From assembly GCA_017308345.1 (NCBI GenBank), contig JAFKFE010000181.1, forward strand, positions 1 through 8,372: a stretch of 8,372 nt of DNA, read 5' to 3'. The notes under the pieces were generated by a model that did not search any database, was not told where the DNA came from, and saw only the letters and a program-made list of their open reading frames with translations. Below, piece after piece: positions 6,141-8,372 of this stretch. Source of the DNA: Alphaproteobacteria bacterium. GTDB lineage: Bacteria; Pseudomonadota; Alphaproteobacteria; Rhizobiales; Rhizobiaceae. Position numbers and translations under genes: made by a program. Numbering within the stretch: the stretch's first letter is position 1; every line of letters begins with the position of its first letter.

Positions 6141-7127
6141 CTACATCCCCCAACGCAGCGCCGCCGTATGCACCGGCGCGTCCCACAATGCCGTCATGCC
6201 GTCGTCGAGCATGGTCAGCGTGATCGAGCATCCAGCCATGTCGAGCGAGGTCACATACGAGCCGACCAGCGAGCGGATCACGGTCACGCCCTGTCTTTCG
6301 AATATCCTGCGGGCGCTGTTGTACATCAGATAAAGCTCCATCGACGGCGTGCCGCCGAAGCCGTTGACGAACAGCAGCGCCGGCCCCTTGGCGCGATCGC
6401 CGAGGTCGCCCGCAATCGCCGCGCAGACCTCCTCGGCGATGGCGTCGGCGCTCTTCAGCGCGTCGCGGCGCCGGCCGGGCTCGCCGTGGATGCCGACGCC
6501 GAATTCCATCTCGCCGTCGCCGATCTCGAAGGTCGGCTTGCCGGCGGCCGGCACCGTGCAACTGGTCAGCGCCACGCCCATCGAGCGCGTCGCGGCGTTG
6601 ACGCGCTCGCCCAGCGCCTTGAGCGCGGGCAGGGCCATGCCATTCTCGGCGGCGGCGCCGACGATCTTTTCCACCACCAGCGTGCCGGCGACGCCGCGCC
6701 GCCCGGTCGTGTAGGACGAGTTCTCGACCGCGACGTCGTCATTGGTCACCACCTGCTGCACGCCGTCCGCCATTTCGGCCGCCATGTCGAAATTCATCAC
6801 ATCGCCTTCGTAGTTCTTGACGATGAACAGGCAGCCGGCGCCGGTGTCGACGGCCTCAACGGCCGCCAGCATCTGGTCGGGCGTCGGCGAGGTGAAGACC
6901 TGGCCGGGGCAGGCGGCGTCCAGCATGCCGTGGCCGACAAAGCCGCCATGCAGCGGCTCGTGGCCGGAGCCGCCGCCGGAGATCAGCGCCACCTTGCCCG
7001 GCTTGAGCTCCCTACGGCGGATGAATTTGTGCCCCTCTCCGAGGACGAGGATATCGGCATGGGCGGCCGCGAAACCATCAAGGCTTTCGGTCAGCACCGT
7101 ATCGACCGAATTCAGGAATTTCTTCAT
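6141..7127 (-). CDS. dhaK: Dihydroxyacetone kinase, substrate-binding subunit DhaK
   Basis: This 328-residue protein matches the PTS-dependent DhaK subunit, which binds dihydroxyacetone covalently and, with DhaL-ADP as phosphoryl carrier, yields dihydroxyacetone phosphate in the cytoplasm. Key residues are seen: GGGSGHEP with H56, KNYEGDVMNF with D109, and GVGIHGEPG with H214, the hemiaminal-forming histidine. The C-terminus LWDAPVHTAALRWGM is classic. The region between GIHGEPG and the next strand is shorter than in E. coli DhaK (356 residues), as in several other PTS-type DhaK proteins. The start ATG at 7127 gives the MKKFLNSVD beginning seen in relatives; an in-frame GTG at 7142 would overlap the ribosome site. 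The upstream neighbour is a small HTH-like protein (32-base gap), then an Enzyme I-like gene. DhaL is not in view. Downstream, a nucleotidyltransferase follows closely. Confidence 0.95.
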   Translation of the reverse strand: MKKFLNSVDTVLTESLDGFAAAHADILVLGEGHKFIRRRELKPGKVALISGGGSGHEPLHGGFVGHGMLDAACPGQVFTSPTPDQMLAAVEAVDTGAGCLFIVKNYEGDVMNFDMAAEMADGVQQVVTNDDVAVENSSYTTGRRGVAGTLVVEKIVGAAAENGMALPALKALGERVNAATRSMGVALTSCTVPAAGKPTFEIGDGEMEFGVGIHGEPGRRRDALKSADAIAEEVCAAIAGDLGDRAKGPALLFVNGFGGTPSMELYLMYNSARRIFERQGVTVIRSLVGSYVTSLDMAGCSITLTMLDDGMTALWDAPVHTAALRWGM

Positions 7128-7130
7128 GTG

Positions 7131-7137
7131 TCCTCCC
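7131..7137 (-). promoter_or_regulatory. Shine-Dalgarno of dhaK
   Basis: The bottom strand reads GGGAGGA, 3 bases before the ATG at 7127. The spacing is short, but the core GGAGG still sits at a usable distance. It argues against the GTG at 7142, which lies upstream of this site. Confidence 0.6.
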
Positions 7138-7159
7138 GACACAGCCTTACGCGATGCGA

Positions 7160-7591
7160 TCAGCCGCCGCTCTTGCCAGCGATGCTGGTTATCTTCTGGA
7201 TGAATTCGTTGATCGCCCGGTCGAGCGCGGCGTTCTGCTTGTCGTCGCCGAAATCCGGCACGATGAGCGAGACATGGCGCGTCTTGCGCGGCCCGGAGGC
7301 CGCGGGCACCTTTCCGGGATGCGCCTGGTGATAGGCGGCCATGAACTGGTCGCGCTCGGCCTGGCTGAAATGGCAGACGGAAAAGATGGACGGCAGATGC
7401 TTTGACGGGATCGGGATCGAATAGGCCGGGCTGGAAATCTGCGTGACGAAGCTGCGGTGCTTGCCGAGCGCGTCGGCCAGGCGTTGGCGCATGCCGGACG
7501 GGCGCTGGTCGATGACCTGCGACAGGATCGTCTTGTAGGCGCGGATCGCCTCTTCCGAGCCCGCTTCCGGTATCTTTTCGGCCCCGGCCAT
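7160..7591 (-). CDS. Conserved-looking HTH-like protein in the dha operon, function unknown
   Basis: This 143-residue soluble protein has no signal or membrane segment. Residues about 33-85 (SGMRQRLADALGKHRSFVTQI, then IPSKHLPSIFSVCHFSQAERDQFMAAY) have the spacing of a Cro/C1-type helix-turn-helix: a first helix with RLADALG, a recognition-like helix RSFVTQI, a turn with IP, and a closing helix with ER..F...Y. The rest is a linker rich in Pro, Lys and Arg, a short strand TRHVSLIVPDFGD (104-116), and a C-terminal helix. The ATG at 7591 was chosen because it lies 7 bases after the Enzyme I-like stop codon; an upstream extension would only overlap that gene. The ribosome site is weak (AGG), so coupling to the upstream gene is likely. 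It sits between two genes of dihydroxyacetone phosphorylation and could be their regulator or an adaptor. DNA binding is inferred from the motif only. Confidence 0.72.
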   Translation of the reverse strand: MAGAEKIPEAGSEEAIRAYKTILSQVIDQRPSGMRQRLADALGKHRSFVTQISSPAYSIPIPSKHLPSIFSVCHFSQAERDQFMAAYHQAHPGKVPAASGPRKTRHVSLIVPDFGDDKQNAALDRAINEFIQKITSIAGKSGG

Positions 7592-7598
7592 GCCGCGC

Positions 7599-8372
7599 CT
7601 ACACCGCAACATCCGCAATGGCCGCCTTGGCCATCGCCAGTTGAGCAGGGGCGACCGACAGGTCGCGCAAGCCGGCCTCGAGCAGCGCCGGGATGGTTGC
7701 AGGGTCGCCGCCGGCATCGCCGCAGAGGCTTACCGGAATTCCCTTCTCCAGTCCGAAGGCGGCAACCACCGCGATCAGCCGCAGCACCGCCGGCTGGCGG
7801 ACGGAATTGAGATGCGCCACGGCTGCGTTGTCGCGCGCGGCCGCCATCACATATTGTGTCAGGTCGTTGGAGCCGATCGAGAAGAAGGCGACATCGGCGA
7901 AGGCCTCCGGCGCCAGCGCCACGGAAGGCACCTCGACCATGATGCCGAGCGGCGGAAGCTTGTGCGCCACGCCCCGAGCGGCGAGTGCTGCCTGTTCCTG
8001 CGCGAACAGCGCGGCGGCTTGGCTGTATTCGTCAGGCGTGGCGATCATCGGGAACATCACCTTCAGATTGCCGTGGATGGCGGCCCGCAGCAATGCCCGT
8101 ATCTGCACACGAAAGATGTCGCGCCGCTTGAGCGAAAGCCTTATGCCGCGAAGACCGAGGAACGGGTTGGTCTCCTCGACCGTGAAACCCGGCACCGGCT
8201 TGTCGCCGCCGGCGTCGACGGTGCGGATGGTCACCGGTTTGCCGCCGGCCCATTCCAGCACCTTGCGATAGGCACGGTACTGCGTCTCCTCGTCCGGCAG
8301 CGTCTTGCCGAACAGGAATTCCGTGCGCATCAGGCCGACGCCGTCACAGGTTGCGATATCGATGCCGTCGAC
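7599..8372 (-). CDS. PEP-protein phosphotransferase (Enzyme I-like), C-terminal part; N-terminus beyond right edge
   Basis: The last 257 residues of an Enzyme I/DhaM-type protein are visible, forming the PEP-binding TIM-barrel domain. Numbering from the window edge, one sees GVGLMRTEFLFG (11-22), TIRTVDAGGDK (48-58), NPFLGLRGIR (69-78), GIMVEVPS with metal ligand E147, SIGSNDLTQY with D170, and SLCGDAGGDP with the proton-donor Cys at 217. All main catalytic positions are present, so a functional PEP-dependent phosphotransferase is expected. It differs from standard Enzyme I in having AAARDN where AVDRGN is usual, CGDAGGDP for CGELAGDP, and a C-terminus that stops soon after the barrel, about 30 residues short. 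It is probably the donor arm for DhaK/DhaL phosphorylation, either as a DhaM-Enzyme I fusion or as a dedicated Enzyme I. The missing N-terminus would decide. It is first of the visible dha genes. Confidence 0.88.
   Translation of the reverse strand, partial: VDGIDIATCDGVGLMRTEFLFGKTLPDEETQYRAYRKVLEWAGGKPVTIRTVDAGGDKPVPGFTVEETNPFLGLRGIRLSLKRRDIFRVQIRALLRAAIHGNLKVMFPMIATPDEYSQAAALFAQEQAALAARGVAHKLPPLGIMVEVPSVALAPEAFADVAFFSIGSNDLTQYVMAAARDNAAVAHLNSVRQPAVLRLIAVVAAFGLEKGIPVSLCGDAGGDPATIPALLEAGLRDLSVAPAQLAMAKAAIADVAV

Noticed and set aside
6106..6561. N-terminal extension of the nucleotidyltransferase into dhaK
   Set aside because: The upstream frame lies inside dhaK and reads as Arg-rich nonsense. 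Family-like sequence begins near 6072-6105.
6075..7331. Open plus-strand frame opposite dhaK and the HTH-like gene
   Set aside because: It is antisense to a strongly recognised DhaK and has the His/Arg/Gly-rich character of a shadow frame.

Overview
The window reads as chromosome from a high-GC alphaproteobacterium, most likely of the order Hyphomicrobiales and close to Mesorhizobium. This is inferred from base composition, codon use and the protein families present; no 16S rRNA or other decisive marker is in view. The region is gene-dense and shows no IS element, tRNA, rRNA or CRISPR array.

Left part (minus strand): the N-terminal 290 residues of a membrane acyltransferase of the acyltransferase-3 family run off the left edge. 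Upstream of it is a full-length propionyl-CoA synthetase gene (prpE, 984-2891) with a strong Shine-Dalgarno. Upstream of prpE is a short, easily missed gene (3046-3162) for a 38-residue single-span membrane protein. It has its own well-placed Shine-Dalgarno and a candidate promoter.

Centre (plus strand): three tightly coupled genes occupy 3325-5026: a PqqD-like peptide-recognition protein (B1 type), a transglutaminase-like lasso-peptide B2 protease, and an HPr-kinase-related P-loop kinase. They are joined by a TGATG junction (1-base overlap) and a GTGA junction (4-base overlap). A PF14907-type nucleotidyltransferase (5047-6105) lies convergent to them, 20 bases away. Together these are the accessory parts of kinase-containing RiPP/lasso-peptide clusters. 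However, the asparagine-synthetase-like cyclase, a transporter and any convincing precursor peptide are absent from the window. This orphan recognition-protease-kinase-nucleotidyltransferase cassette is the most interesting feature here.

Right part (minus strand): in transcription order there is the C-terminal half of a PEP-protein phosphotransferase (Enzyme I-like), a 143-residue protein with an HTH-like segment, and the dihydroxyacetone kinase subunit dhaK. The nucleotidyltransferase follows dhaK after about 35 bases. The first and third genes suit a PTS-driven dihydroxyacetone kinase in which PEP supplies the phosphate. DhaL and the HPr/EIIA parts are not visible and presumably lie beyond the right edge. 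The nucleotidyltransferase seems to be transcribed with the dha genes, although its functional partners are probably the convergent kinase cassette.
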